Virus record (IMG/VR): IMGVR_UViG_3300046507_000506
Coordinates: 29,642-93,641 of that record
Strand: one strand, 5' to 3'
Length of the DNA: 64,000 nt
DNA from: a virus
In this document: in pieces, positions 6,968 to 14,789 of the stretch
Layout: each line of letters starts with the position of its first letter
Numbering within the stretch: the first letter of the stretch is position 1
Notes under the pieces: model-generated
Database searches by the model: none
The model's input: only the letters and a program-made list of their open reading frames with translations
Told to the model about the DNA's origin: nothing
Made by a program: the position numbers and the translations under genes

Positions 6968-7311
6968 GCGCGCCACTCCATCACGGCCACAACCCAACAC
7001 ACCTTGCAAAACAGGTGGATGGCTTGGTCGGCATTCAGCGAAATGCGCTTCTGGCACTTCGCATGATCGACATAGGCATGAATCACCGCCTCCAACAGAG
7101 CGAGCGCAATCGAGCCAGTGAAAAGCGCGACGAATGCGGCATGAATGAACGCGTGCGCCGCCAGTGCGTGAGGCCAGAACAGCTTGCCGAGAGCGCTATT
7201 GCGGTCCTTTGCCGTCGCGAGGAAATCGCCTTGCAGCGGATAGTCGGCGAGGAAATGCCCCGCCACGAGCCAGAACAGCATGACGGCGGGCGTGAGGTGC
7301 AGGTCGATCAT
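6958..7311 (-). CDS. DUF3307-family phage membrane protein
   Basis: 117 residues. The motif HFLADYPLQGDFL at about residues 19-31 is the hallmark of DUF3307 proteins, which are common in temperate phages of Gram-negative hosts. Several hydrophobic helices follow (HAFIHAAFVALFTG, ALALLEAVIHAYVD), with conserved His residues in the membrane region. The function of the family is not known. It is coupled to its upstream neighbour by a four-base overlap. Confidence 0.75.
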   Translation of the reverse strand: MIDLHLTPAVMLFWLVAGHFLADYPLQGDFLATAKDRNSALGKLFWPHALAAHAFIHAAFVALFTGSIALALLEAVIHAYVDHAKCQKRISLNADQAIHLFCKVCWVVAVMEWRAWA

Positions 7312-7835
7312 TTCGCCTCCAGTTCGGCAACACGCGCGCGCAGGCGGGCAATCTCGGAAACGCGGTCGCGCCAGCCGGGAATGAACTCATCCAGTTCGCT
7401 GGTTCCGAAGCCACCGCGACAGTTACGCCCGGCCAGGTCGATCAGGGCCGGTTGCGGGCTCCACCGTTTGCAATATGCGTCGTAGGCTTCAAGGTGGAGC
7501 GACCAAGGGATGCCCGGCGTATAGCCCTGTACCGGCGCGCGCTTTTCGGACACTGCCGCGCTCATCGCATCGCCGCGAGCCGCGCGGAAAGCCTCCTCAC
7601 GAGCAAGGAAGGTGAAGTGCGGCCACGCCTTGCGGATCGCATCGGAGCGCGCCGCCGCGCGGCCCTTCTCCTCTACGAAGTCTTCCGGCAGGTTGCACGA
7701 AGCCTCGCCGCGCTCGGTCCAGCCGTTGTCAAACCTCAGTTCGCAAAGCGTGGTGCGGCCATCCGGGCGCGTTTCGTATGCGCTCGATACGATGCGCGCC
7801 TCGATCATGTGGAGTGTGATGCGTTGGATTTTCAT
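7308..7835 (-). CDS. Gp49-family (N4 gp49 / Sf6 gene 66-like) phage protein
   Basis: 175 residues. The N-terminal 75 residues fit the Gp49 pattern: IEARIVSSAYETRPDGRTTL, then a WTERGEASC strand pair, then FVEEKGRAAARSDAIRKAW. The C-terminal half (GIPWSLHLEAYDAYCKRW and a final coiled coil EIARLRARVAELEAK) is an extra module. The function of the family is unknown. It is in the middle of the small-gene run after the terminase. Confidence 0.7.
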   Translation of the reverse strand: MKIQRITLHMIEARIVSSAYETRPDGRTTLCELRFDNGWTERGEASCNLPEDFVEEKGRAAARSDAIRKAWPHFTFLAREEAFRAARGDAMSAAVSEKRAPVQGYTPGIPWSLHLEAYDAYCKRWSPQPALIDLAGRNCRGGFGTSELDEFIPGWRDRVSEIARLRARVAELEAK

Positions 7836-7837
7836 GA

Positions 7838-8614
7838 TTACGCGCCTCCCATGCGCAGCAGCGTCGCCTCAATCACGCGCCGCCCGAACGCTTCGAGAAT
7901 CGCATCGCCGTGATCGCCCGGCTCGACGTTCGCCAGCACGTCCTCGCTCTTCATGGAGTTGTACAGCGCGAGCAATTCCGGGCCGCTGAACTTCGCCGAA
8001 CGCTGGCGCGCCGCCGTTTCGAGCGCGTGAATGAGGAACAGTGCAATCGCGTCCGCGTCCGTAAAGCCTTCGGTCACGTCGAGCGAGACGTGTATCCCTT
8101 CTTCCACGCCTGCATCAATGCAGATACGCAGGGGAGTCCGGGTAACGTCGCCCATGCGCGAATTCAGCACGAAGCTCAGGTTCGGCAGGTCCACGCGCGA
8201 GACGTATTTCGCGAGGCTATCGGCCACCTGCCCGGCGATAGTCGGCGGCGCGGGTGCAGGCGGCTCGTCCGCTACCAGTTCCACGACCGTACCGGCAGGA
8301 GCCTGAACAGTCGCGGATACCGGCTCCATGGGGCACGGGCCACGGTCGCACGAGAGCTTTTCACCCGCCACGCAACGCGCACCGCACCGCTTGCAGGCGT
8401 AGGCCGCGACCGCTTCAGGCGCATCCGCATCCTGCTGGCCTTCAACGATGGGCAGGGTGCGCGTCAATGTGCCGTCAAGTCTCACCGGACCTAGAAAATA
8501 CGCCTCGCGATCAAGGCTAACTACGCCATTGAGCACGATGTGCCCGCCCCTCACCGTGATTTCGACCGGGCCAGTGCTGTCCGGGCAGACGCGAATATTC
8601 ATTACGCCGCTCAT
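7838..8614 (-). CDS. Hypothetical protein with a Cys-rich zinc-ribbon-like segment
   Basis: 258 residues from ATG at 8614, which gives the usual ATGA overlap with the gene ending at 8611. The N-terminal 60 residues are beta-rich. A segment CKRCGARCVAGEKLSC contains paired Cys motifs that could bind zinc, followed by an Ala/Pro linker. The rest is mainly helical (LFLIHALETAARQR). It is probably cytoplasmic. I recognise no family. Confidence 0.55.
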   Translation of the reverse strand: MSGVMNIRVCPDSTGPVEITVRGGHIVLNGVVSLDREAYFLGPVRLDGTLTRTLPIVEGQQDADAPEAVAAYACKRCGARCVAGEKLSCDRGPCPMEPVSATVQAPAGTVVELVADEPPAPAPPTIAGQVADSLAKYVSRVDLPNLSFVLNSRMGDVTRTPLRICIDAGVEEGIHVSLDVTEGFTDADAIALFLIHALETAARQRSAKFSGPELLALYNSMKSEDVLANVEPGDHGDAILEAFGRRVIEATLLRMGGA

Positions 8615-9153
8615 TGCTGCACCTGCGTCGGTTGTTGCAGGGCAATGGTGCGCTCGCACGCGGTGCGGATCGCTTCGAGCACGAGGCGGCGCTCAGGCGT
8701 CGTCTCGACACTCAGGCCATCGGCCGCAATCGCCTGAATGATGCTCAGGTGATCGTCGCTGTGACCGAGCACGATGGACGTTTCAATGCCGCGCACGAGC
8801 CCGGCTTTCTCCATCATCCGGCCAAGCGCACGTGTCGGCATCTTGCGTGCGATCTGTGCGGCCTGAACGACAGCAGCGGGCACGACTGGCGTTGCGGGCT
8901 GCTCGGCCTCGATCACTTCCATTTGGCCGTTCGCCCACGAGTCGTCCATATCGAGCGCGTCAGCCTCCTTGACCTTGACTGCCTGCGCCTTCACGTCGGA
9001 CCAGTTCATGTTGTTTTTCGCCCAGTCCAGCAGGTCCGAATCGTGCCCCGGATCGTTCGGGTAGTTCGCCCTGATATCGGCGAGCACAATCGCTGCCGGA
9101 AGATGCCACTTGCTGCCGTCAAGCGCTGTCAGTACGAGAACCTTGTTTTTCAT
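8611..9153 (-). CDS. Hypothetical protein, 180 residues
   Basis: Starts MKNKVLVLTALDGSKWHLPA, ends in a Gln-rich tail. The N-terminal domain reads as a small alpha-beta fold ending at SDLLDWAKNNMNW; the C-terminal 80 residues are helical. No metal or catalytic motif is visible. It is in the post-terminase gene run; function unknown. Confidence 0.55.
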   Translation of the reverse strand: MKNKVLVLTALDGSKWHLPAAIVLADIRANYPNDPGHDSDLLDWAKNNMNWSDVKAQAVKVKEADALDMDDSWANGQMEVIEAEQPATPVVPAAVVQAAQIARKMPTRALGRMMEKAGLVRGIETSIVLGHSDDHLSIIQAIAADGLSVETTPERRLVLEAIRTACERTIALQQPTQVQQ

Positions 9154-9179
9154 AGCGGGTGAGTTGGTTGGTTATGGGT

Positions 9180-9500
9180 TTAAACGGCCGCCTGAGCGGC
9201 TTGCTGCTTCTCTTGCTTCAAACGGTCCCTGCGGGCTCGAACGCGGGTCTTGATGGCGTCCGAGTTCTTCACGTAGTACTCGCGCTTGGCGTCCAGAATC
9301 CGAGCCTTGTGGCGGCCGTAGTGCTCCTTCACCGTGCGCCGCGACCGCTCGCGATTGCACTCGCAACAGATACCGCTTTTCACGTAGTGCTCTGTCTTGT
9401 GACCATCGCGACACACGCGGCCGTCATAGAACCGGACGAGTCCCGCAGTGCGCGCATCAGCACGACTGATTATCGGGAGGGTGTTTTCCTTACTGTCCAT
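9180..9500 (-). CDS. Zinc-binding protein resembling the N-terminus of endonuclease VII
   Basis: 106 residues from ATG at 9500 (MDSKENTLPI); a longer frame would run into the terminase gene. The core VCRDGHKTEHYVKSGICCEC has the C-x3-H and C-x2-C spacing of the zinc site found at the front of endonuclease VII-like phage proteins, and a long basic helix follows (ARILDAKREYYVKNSDA). The active-site part of endonuclease VII is not evident, so it may be only the zinc-binding portion. Confidence 0.5.
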   Translation of the reverse strand: MDSKENTLPIISRADARTAGLVRFYDGRVCRDGHKTEHYVKSGICCECNRERSRRTVKEHYGRHKARILDAKREYYVKNSDAIKTRVRARRDRLKQEKQQAAQAAV

Positions 9501-9513
9501 CGGTTTTCCTAAG

Positions 9514-11073
9514 TCAATGGTCTGCGTGTTGCGCGGCCTGCGCAGCCTGCTGATTGAGTGTTGCGAGAATCCGGGCGCGCGCATCCTCCTTCGCGCCGCC
9601 AGCGGCAGGCGAATCGAAGTCCTCAGCGAGCGAGTAGTGCGCGTCTTCGAGGAACACGAACGAGCACGTATCCCAAATGTCCGGCGACGGGATGCCGTCG
9701 GTGCGCATGTCCTCTTTCTTTGCGATCACGCGTCGGGCCTTCTCGTCATAGTGGTAAGGGATGCGCGAGCCCTGCTCAACGAGCTTGTCAACGAACGAAG
9801 CGGGCACTTCCGGCGAGATACCAAAGCGGCCTTCCTGCACGGCCCGCGTGAGGCCGCAGATAGCCTGCGCACGCTGGTTGAAATAGCGCTCCTTGTATTC
9901 CTTGGCGAAGTTCGGGTTACCCCAGTTCACCTTGCGGTAGTTCGCAAAGCCGTCGAGGTCGAGCTGCTTGCACACCACAAGGCCCATACCGCCCGCGTCG
10001 ATGAGCGCACCGGCGTTGGCGCGTTCGCGCGATTCGGTGAGCACATGGCCGTGCAGTTCGGCCGGGTTGATACTGTTCGAGAACACCGGCACAGAGACAA
10101 GCTGCGCGCGGCGCGCGTCCGGCCCGTATTCGCCCAGGCCGTTGACCTTGAACGCAGGCATAACCGACGCGTCGCGGTAGCCGCCGCCGCCCACGTCGAG
10201 CGGCAGAAGCCAGCCGTACTGATCGCCCGGCTTGATGACTTCGAGCCCCTTGCACGCCTCGATAGCCTTGCGGCCAAGCAGGAACTTGCTGCTGTTCTCA
10301 GGGAACTCGCCGCGCACCTTGATGGAGTACTCCTCCTCGGTGTACTGCTGTTTCTTTTCCGCGATGAACTCGGCGGACACAATCGGCGAATCCTCGCTGT
10401 TGAAAACGAGGTTGTTCCACCGGCCGCCCTTTCCGATAGAGAGCTTGTGGTGCGTGTCGTAGAAGAAACCGGACGGCCGCGTAGGCTGCGAGGCAATCGC
10501 CATGCGGTTGCGCTTGTCCGTCAGCGAGCCGGTGATGACGCCAAAGTTCTCATCCGTGATACCGCTCGCCTCGTCGCCGAGCCAAAGCAACCAGTCGCGG
10601 TGAGCCCCCGCCAAATTTTCAGGGGAGCCGCGCGGGGCCGTCTTTGCGATGACAAACCAGTTCGCCTTGAAACCCTTCACAAAGACGCGCTCTGTCTCAA
10701 TGGTGAAGTAGTCCCATATCCACGCCTGGCGGCCGTTCTGAATCTTTGCCGAGAGGTCGGCGAACTCCTTCCAGACGCCGTCCGACACGGTCGAGATTTT
10801 CGGCGCAGTGAGGATGGTGTTCGAGAGGAAGTAGCAGAGCAGGTGCCACAGGGCGATGATGGCAAAGCCCGACGTCTTACCCGTACCGTGGCCGGACGAT
10901 ACCGACGTGCGCGAGCCCGGATCGCTGACGCTGTCAAACAGGTCGATCTGCTGCCACGTCGGCTTGAGCCCGCATACCTCAATGGCAAAGCGGGTGCAGT
11001 CGAACGCGTACCGCTGCACGAACTCCTTGTAGCGCGGGTCCGCAGGCAGAAAGATGCGTGCTTTTGTTGCCAC
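9514..11073 (-). CDS. terL: Terminase large subunit
   Basis: 519 residues, the expected length. This is the packaging motor and nuclease. Walker A is SGHGTGKT at residues 60-67; Walker B is WLLWLGDEAS with D167 and E168 as the acidic pair. The nuclease domain shows acidic residues in LDVGGGG (D293), LIDAGG (D359) and SPDIWD (D464/D467), as in RNase-H-like terminase nucleases. It starts one base after the terminase small subunit stop, so the two are co-translated. It converts concatemeric phage DNA into packaged genomes together with the small subunit and the portal at 46961. Confidence 0.9.
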   Translation of the reverse strand: MATKARIFLPADPRYKEFVQRYAFDCTRFAIEVCGLKPTWQQIDLFDSVSDPGSRTSVSSGHGTGKTSGFAIIALWHLLCYFLSNTILTAPKISTVSDGVWKEFADLSAKIQNGRQAWIWDYFTIETERVFVKGFKANWFVIAKTAPRGSPENLAGAHRDWLLWLGDEASGITDENFGVITGSLTDKRNRMAIASQPTRPSGFFYDTHHKLSIGKGGRWNNLVFNSEDSPIVSAEFIAEKKQQYTEEEYSIKVRGEFPENSSKFLLGRKAIEACKGLEVIKPGDQYGWLLPLDVGGGGYRDASVMPAFKVNGLGEYGPDARRAQLVSVPVFSNSINPAELHGHVLTESRERANAGALIDAGGMGLVVCKQLDLDGFANYRKVNWGNPNFAKEYKERYFNQRAQAICGLTRAVQEGRFGISPEVPASFVDKLVEQGSRIPYHYDEKARRVIAKKEDMRTDGIPSPDIWDTCSFVFLEDAHYSLAEDFDSPAAGGAKEDARARILATLNQQAAQAAQHADH

Positions 11074-11994
11074 TTACTCGCCCTGCCCGGCCATCTGCGA
11101 TTCAGCCTGAGCCTGACGGCGGCGCGCGGCCACTGAGTTCCGCCCGGCCTCAGCATTCGCGATTCCCTCCTGATAGACCTTGTCCAGTTCATCGGCGGTT
11201 GCCTGCGTCACAGTCGCCGTCACGGTCTGATCGATCTGATCGCGCCAGCCCGCAATATTCTTCAGCGCAAGGTTGGCAATCCGCGACTCATAGAGCCCGC
11301 CAAGTCCACCCTCAGTGAGCAATGCGGCTTGCAGGTCGCGCGCGCGCGCGTAGGTGTAAGAAAATTCCGGGTGCCTGAGTGTCACACCGTCCTCAGTCAC
11401 GGACGTTGCCCAGTCATGCAGGGTCTGCCGGGTGACGTCGATTGAGTCGGCGAAGCGTTCGAGTGTCGGAAAGCGATTGACGACCGTTTCAGTCACGGTG
11501 ACGGGCCTGCCGTCCTTATCCTGCTTGGTGACCTCTACCTGTTTCTCCAGGTCAATGCGAAAGTACGATAGCAGCATGTCGCAGAACTCGTCGCGGTAGA
11601 CAGTCGGGCGCCCTACCCTGCGTTTCTCTACCGGTGCGGCAGTCGATGCAGGCTCTACAGGCGGTTTGCCTGCCTTGGGTGCGGCCTTACCCTTTGCGGG
11701 CGTCTTGGCGGCTGTCTTGCGCGCCGCCGTGCGCTTTTCCTTGCTATCCTGTGCGGCTGGCTTCTGTGCTGCCTTACGCGCGGGCCGCTTCTTTGCCTCG
11801 CCATCCGGCCAATCCGTCACCGTGTGCGTGGGCGGCACCTTGCGCGGCTTCTTTCCCGGCGCGTGCTCGATCACTCCATCGCGCGAATGAACCGCCACCG
11901 TCTCGCCCCTCGCGTTAGCCTGAGCAATTTCCTTCTTCAGCGCGGTCGTCTTGCCTGCGCGCCGCCCGCCCGTCGTGATTGTTTTCGTTGCCAT
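11074..11994 (-). CDS. terS: Terminase small subunit with an N-terminal extension
   Basis: 306 residues. The C-terminal part (about 130-306) carries the DNA-recognition region: RVGRPTVYRDEFCDMLLSYF, then FADSIDVTRQTLHDWA, a clear HTH used by small terminases to bind the packaging site. The first 130 residues are unusual: a P-loop-like GGRRAGKTTALKK at 9-21 and then a Lys/Ala/Pro-rich tract resembling histone H1 tails. Small terminases are usually 150-200 residues. It sits immediately before terL. The HTH assignment is good; the role of the extension is unknown. Confidence 0.75.
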   Translation of the reverse strand: MATKTITTGGRRAGKTTALKKEIAQANARGETVAVHSRDGVIEHAPGKKPRKVPPTHTVTDWPDGEAKKRPARKAAQKPAAQDSKEKRTAARKTAAKTPAKGKAAPKAGKPPVEPASTAAPVEKRRVGRPTVYRDEFCDMLLSYFRIDLEKQVEVTKQDKDGRPVTVTETVVNRFPTLERFADSIDVTRQTLHDWATSVTEDGVTLRHPEFSYTYARARDLQAALLTEGGLGGLYESRIANLALKNIAGWRDQIDQTVTATVTQATADELDKVYQEGIANAEAGRNSVAARRRQAQAESQMAGQGE

Positions 11995-12009
11995 GCTGTG
12001 TGTGCGTGA

Positions 12010-12828
12010 TTAGTTTCTGAGATCAAGCGATATCTGTTGCAGCCGCTGTTTCTGCCTGCGACCTAGCCGCTTGCCGCTCGCCGCGCGAATCTCTAGCTCG
12101 GACGCGAACGGCACCGGGCATGCGCGGCCGGACTCGACGTCGTCGGTGTAGCGTTCAGTGAGGTAGGGAATTGCCGTCGAGCGACCGCTGCGCAGGTCAT
12201 CGATATAGGTTTCGATGGAGCGGTAGTGACTGACCTTCTGGCGTAACGGTGCGACAGCGCGCGCGAGGTCCGTTGCGGCGGCAACAAGCGTCGCGCTCCC
12301 CTGCACGTCATCGAGCCCGAATCGCTTGCGCATGGTCGTGAGCGCGCGGTCGATACGCTCTGCCGCGTCCGTGACGCGCGTGAAATCGTCCTGGACGGGC
12401 TGCGTCTGGTTGGTGTACTGGATCATGGCCGTCGCGAACTGTGCGGCGACCTGCCCCAATATCGACTCAGCCCCGCGCATGAGGGCGTGCTGATGAGCAA
12501 CGCGCGAGTCAAACTCCGTGTGCGGTGAGAGTCCGAGCAGAAAGTCCGTCGAGACGGCATAGACATGCGCGGCCTGCCGCAGGAACTGATGATCGCGCGG
12601 CGTGGGCCGCTCGCCGGACTCGATGAGGCTAATCTGCGTCGAGTTCTTGTAGCCAAAGTGCCCGGCCGCCTCGACGGCGGTCATACCCGACAGCACCCGC
12701 GCAACGATCAGGTTATAGCGCAGCGTTTCCAGTTCCTCAGGCTTGTTCTTGTTGCGCACGAAGCGCCGCAGAGCCTGTTTCACCTGTGCATCACGTTGCG
12801 CGTCTGTGACGGCTGTTCTGTTTTTCAT
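12010..12828 (-). CDS. XRE-family HTH transcription regulator
   Basis: 272 residues. The HTH is at about residues 40-75 (YNLIVARVLSGMTAVEAAGHFGYKNSTQISLIESGERPTP in sense, seen as the usual AAGHFGY...QISLIESG signature). The C-terminal 180 residues are helical with Arg-rich ends and no peptidase motif, so it is not a CI-type repressor. It is just upstream of the terminase genes and might regulate late expression or assist terminase; that is inference. Confidence 0.65.
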   Translation of the reverse strand: MKNRTAVTDAQRDAQVKQALRRFVRNKNKPEELETLRYNLIVARVLSGMTAVEAAGHFGYKNSTQISLIESGERPTPRDHQFLRQAAHVYAVSTDFLLGLSPHTEFDSRVAHQHALMRGAESILGQVAAQFATAMIQYTNQTQPVQDDFTRVTDAAERIDRALTTMRKRFGLDDVQGSATLVAAATDLARAVAPLRQKVSHYRSIETYIDDLRSGRSTAIPYLTERYTDDVESGRACPVPFASELEIRAASGKRLGRRQKQRLQQISLDLRN

Positions 12829-13298
12829 CCAACGAACCCCAGTATGCGGTCTACCTTCTCATTGACTACCGCGTCCAGTTGGGCGCGGGTGTATCGACAC
12901 AGCACTTTTTGCAGCAACACATTCGCCGCCGCGCTGTACAGCTTTTCGAAGTCTTCTTCTTCCATCGAGCCGAAACTGATGCTCTGCGGCGTCACGCGCA
13001 CACGGCCGCTCAGGCTCGTGCTCACGTCGAAATAGCCCGCAGAGATGGTCACATTCGCGCGGAACTGTTTGAAATTGGTCTGTACCTCGAATCCCTTGTA
13101 TTCCGTCATGGGCGGCTCCCACGACTCGAAACCGACCTGCAACAGGGCAAAGAACTTGCGCAGAAAGCGCGGATTGCGCACGCGCTTCATGTCGGCGCGG
13201 ATCAGCTTGCCGACGGGCAGCTTGGCCGCGAGTTCGGCCTGTTCGGCGTCGGCGGGCACGAACGAGCCGTCCGCGCGTTTGATAAGCAGCACTTCCAC
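12825..13298 (-). CDS. DUF1367-family phage protein
   Basis: 157 residues from a GTG at 13298. The pattern VGKLIRADMKRVRNPRFLRKFF near residues 29-50, then LLQVGFESWEP, is typical of DUF1367 proteins in lambdoid-type phages, where they lie near recombination and nuclease genes. Function is unknown. It overlaps the next gene by four bases. Confidence 0.75.
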   Translation of the reverse strand: MEVLLIKRADGSFVPADAEQAELAAKLPVGKLIRADMKRVRNPRFLRKFFALLQVGFESWEPPMTEYKGFEVQTNFKQFRANVTISAGYFDVSTSLSGRVRVTPQSISFGSMEEEDFEKLYSAAANVLLQKVLCRYTRAQLDAVVNEKVDRILGFVG

Positions 13299-13301
13299 GG
13301 C

Positions 13302-13793
13302 TCAGACCTCGCGCACGAGCAGGCTGTGCTCGCTCATCATCAAGTGCTTTTTGATGCGGTATTCAGGCGTGCTCATGCCCTTGGCGTCCTCTACGACCAT
13401 TTCTCCCACCTCGCCGAGTTCGCACTCCTCGCGGACGATGTAGACGAAGTCAGCGTAGTAGCGCAGCGCGGGCTTCTTACGCTTGCCGCCGAGGTCCACC
13501 GCAGGCGCGAGAACAAAGCGCACCTGGCATTGCAGGTCGCTGATCGTCCCGGCGAGTTGCAGCAGCACCAGTTCGCTGTACCGGTTTGCTTCACGCATGC
13601 TGGCGAATACGCGCTCGCCGATGGCCACGCGCTTGTTGCCGTACTTGGGAGTTGACGCGGGCACAGCCCCATCGTCGCGACGCTCACGCGCCGCCGCGTT
13701 GCGCTGCATGGCAGCGAACTGCGCTTCTGTGAGGCGCTTGCGCGGGCGCTTGTCGCGGCTTTTGATCCGGCGCATCTGCGACTTATTCACCAC
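13302..13793 (-). CDS. DUF1064-family protein, predicted nuclease-like
   Basis: 163 residues. A basic N-terminus (KSRDKRPRKRL) is followed by KYGNKRVAIGERVFASMREANRY, a spaced E, and YYADFVYIV...VVEDAKG. This order (S-x2-E-A, then D-F, then ED-x-KG) is the DUF1064 pattern, which resembles the restriction-endonuclease fold used by Holliday-junction resolvases. It lies in a cluster of small nucleases and probably helps process replicating DNA. Confidence 0.75.
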   Translation of the reverse strand: MVNKSQMRRIKSRDKRPRKRLTEAQFAAMQRNAAARERRDDGAVPASTPKYGNKRVAIGERVFASMREANRYSELVLLQLAGTISDLQCQVRFVLAPAVDLGGKRKKPALRYYADFVYIVREECELGEVGEMVVEDAKGMSTPEYRIKKHLMMSEHSLLVREV

Positions 13794-14019
13794 GCACGCC
13801 CCGCTTCAGCCAGTAGGTGCGCACGCCCATGAGCCATGCGCCCGTATAGAAAACGGACAGCAGGAACATGCCCCATTGCCCGGCGTTGCACGTTGCATAG
13901 AGCCAGAAAGGCTGACCGGCGAGCCCGATCAGGCAGGCGACGCGGCTCGCTTTCAGACTTCCCACTTGCGTGAGCCATATCGCGAGCGCGCCGGACAACA
14001 GAATCACCGCTTGAACCAT
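13783..14019 (-). CDS. Small membrane protein
   Basis: 78 residues, with three hydrophobic segments (VILLSGALAIWLTQVG, ACLIGLAGQPFWLYA, WGMFLLSVFYTGAWL) and a basic end. The pattern GQPFWLYAT...WGMFLLS recurs in small phage membrane proteins as I recall them. It overlaps the DUF1064 gene start. Role unknown. Confidence 0.6.
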   Translation of the reverse strand: MVQAVILLSGALAIWLTQVGSLKASRVACLIGLAGQPFWLYATCNAGQWGMFLLSVFYTGAWLMGVRTYWLKRGVRGE

Positions 14020-14030
14020 GTATCACGCCC

Positions 14031-14077
14031 TATAAACGCTTCTATACGTGCGATACATTATATAGACGCGTCTATAT
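14031..14077. promoter_or_regulatory. Operator pair of the ATAGAC palindrome family
   Basis: ATATAGACGCGTCTATAT at 14060-14077 is an 18-base perfect palindrome. A degenerate copy TATAAACGCTTCTATA lies at 14031-14046, 14 of 16 bases alike. They lie between genes at 14019 and 14084, in the leftward operon, so they may control an internal promoter. Confidence 0.65.
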
Positions 14078-14083
14078 CAGCGG

Positions 14084-14311
14084 TTAAATTTTTTTGGCTA
14101 GGAGACTTTCGATAGCGGGCATCGTTTCCGGGTCGTTCTCCTCGATCATTGGGAGCAGGTCAATAAGCGCGCTCTCTAATGCCCGTATGCGTTTGCGGTC
14201 ATCATCAACTGCGCGCGTGTTCAAGCGCCGGTCATAGCTGCGCAAGGTGTTTTCCAGCATCGAAATGCGATTGCGCAGGATTGCCTCAACGCTCATTACA
14301 TCAATAGACAT
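14084..14311 (-). CDS. Small coiled-coil hypothetical protein
   Basis: 75 residues, almost all helical, with heptad-like spacing (ILRNRISMLENTLRSYDRR). The start ATG at 14311 follows GGAG and lies inside a perfect ATAGACATGTCTAT palindrome, so a repressor bound there would cover the ribosome site and start of the DNA. The second ATG at residue 6 is an alternative. Function unknown. Confidence 0.5.
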   Translation of the reverse strand: MSIDVMSVEAILRNRISMLENTLRSYDRRLNTRAVDDDRKRIRALESALIDLLPMIEENDPETMPAIESLLAKKI

Positions 14312-14318
14312 GTCTATT
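14303..14318. promoter_or_regulatory. ATAGACATGTCTAT operator overlapping a start codon
   Basis: AATAGACATGTCTATT is a perfect 16-base palindrome with the same core as the site at the early promoter (20637-20652). The ATG of the gene ending at 14084 lies in its centre. Confidence 0.65.
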
Positions 14319-14559
14319 TTCTCCTTTCCGGCTGACCGGTTTTCGCCCGTTGCTCGACGCCGCGCTGATATTCCGCCTTCACGAGTTCGATCACGGCCGT
14401 GAGCGATTCCCGGCCGCCGCGCTCCTCAATGCGCGCGTATTCGCGCCGCCGCCGCTCCTTCGGCATGTTCGCGAGCAGCCTGATCTGACAGCACCGGCAG
14501 AAGTTGCTATAGAGCCCGGAAAACTTCTCATCGAGCGGGCAGCGTGTCAGTGCATCCAC
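14314..14559 (-). CDS. Hypothetical protein with Cys pair
   Basis: 81 residues from GTG at 14559, chosen because GGGAG lies about seven bases upstream and the overlap with the previous gene is then short (13 bases); a GTG at 14601 is the alternative. The sequence has FCRCCQIRLL near the front and a strongly basic helix MPKERRRREYARIEERGG. This layout is known in small phage proteins next to replication genes. Function unknown. Confidence 0.5.
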   Translation of the reverse strand: MDALTRCPLDEKFSGLYSNFCRCCQIRLLANMPKERRRREYARIEERGGRESLTAVIELVKAEYQRGVEQRAKTGQPERRK

Positions 14560-14789
14560 CGCCGCTCTCCCGTTCGCGTGAGTTCGTGCTCGCTCGCACA
14601 CAACACCTCACCCGTCTCCTCGAACTGCACGTCATACACGCCGCCGAACGTCTCCAGTGCGTCGCCATTGGCCAGATGCATGCCGAGGTATCGCATGCGC
14701 ACCGTGCAGAGCTTGCCGACGAGGCGATGCAACGCGGTGCGGCGCGGCCGGTACACGAGCGTCTCCTCAACCTCATAGGCGAAGTGCAT
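14547..14789 (-). CDS. Small hypothetical protein
   Basis: 80 residues from ATG at 14789, overlapping the upstream stop by one base (TGATG). Contains MRYLGMHLANGDALETFGGVYDV, beta-rich, no motif I can name. It is part of the tightly coupled gene set behind the replication-type HTH gene. Confidence 0.5.
   Translation of the reverse strand: MHFAYEVEETLVYRPRRTALHRLVGKLCTVRMRYLGMHLANGDALETFGGVYDVQFEETGEVLCASEHELTRTGERRWMH

Noticed and set aside
9448-11136. 562-codon plus-strand frame opposite terL
   Set aside because: Antisense shadow of the terminase gene; no ribosome site, no domain, composition typical of a shadow.
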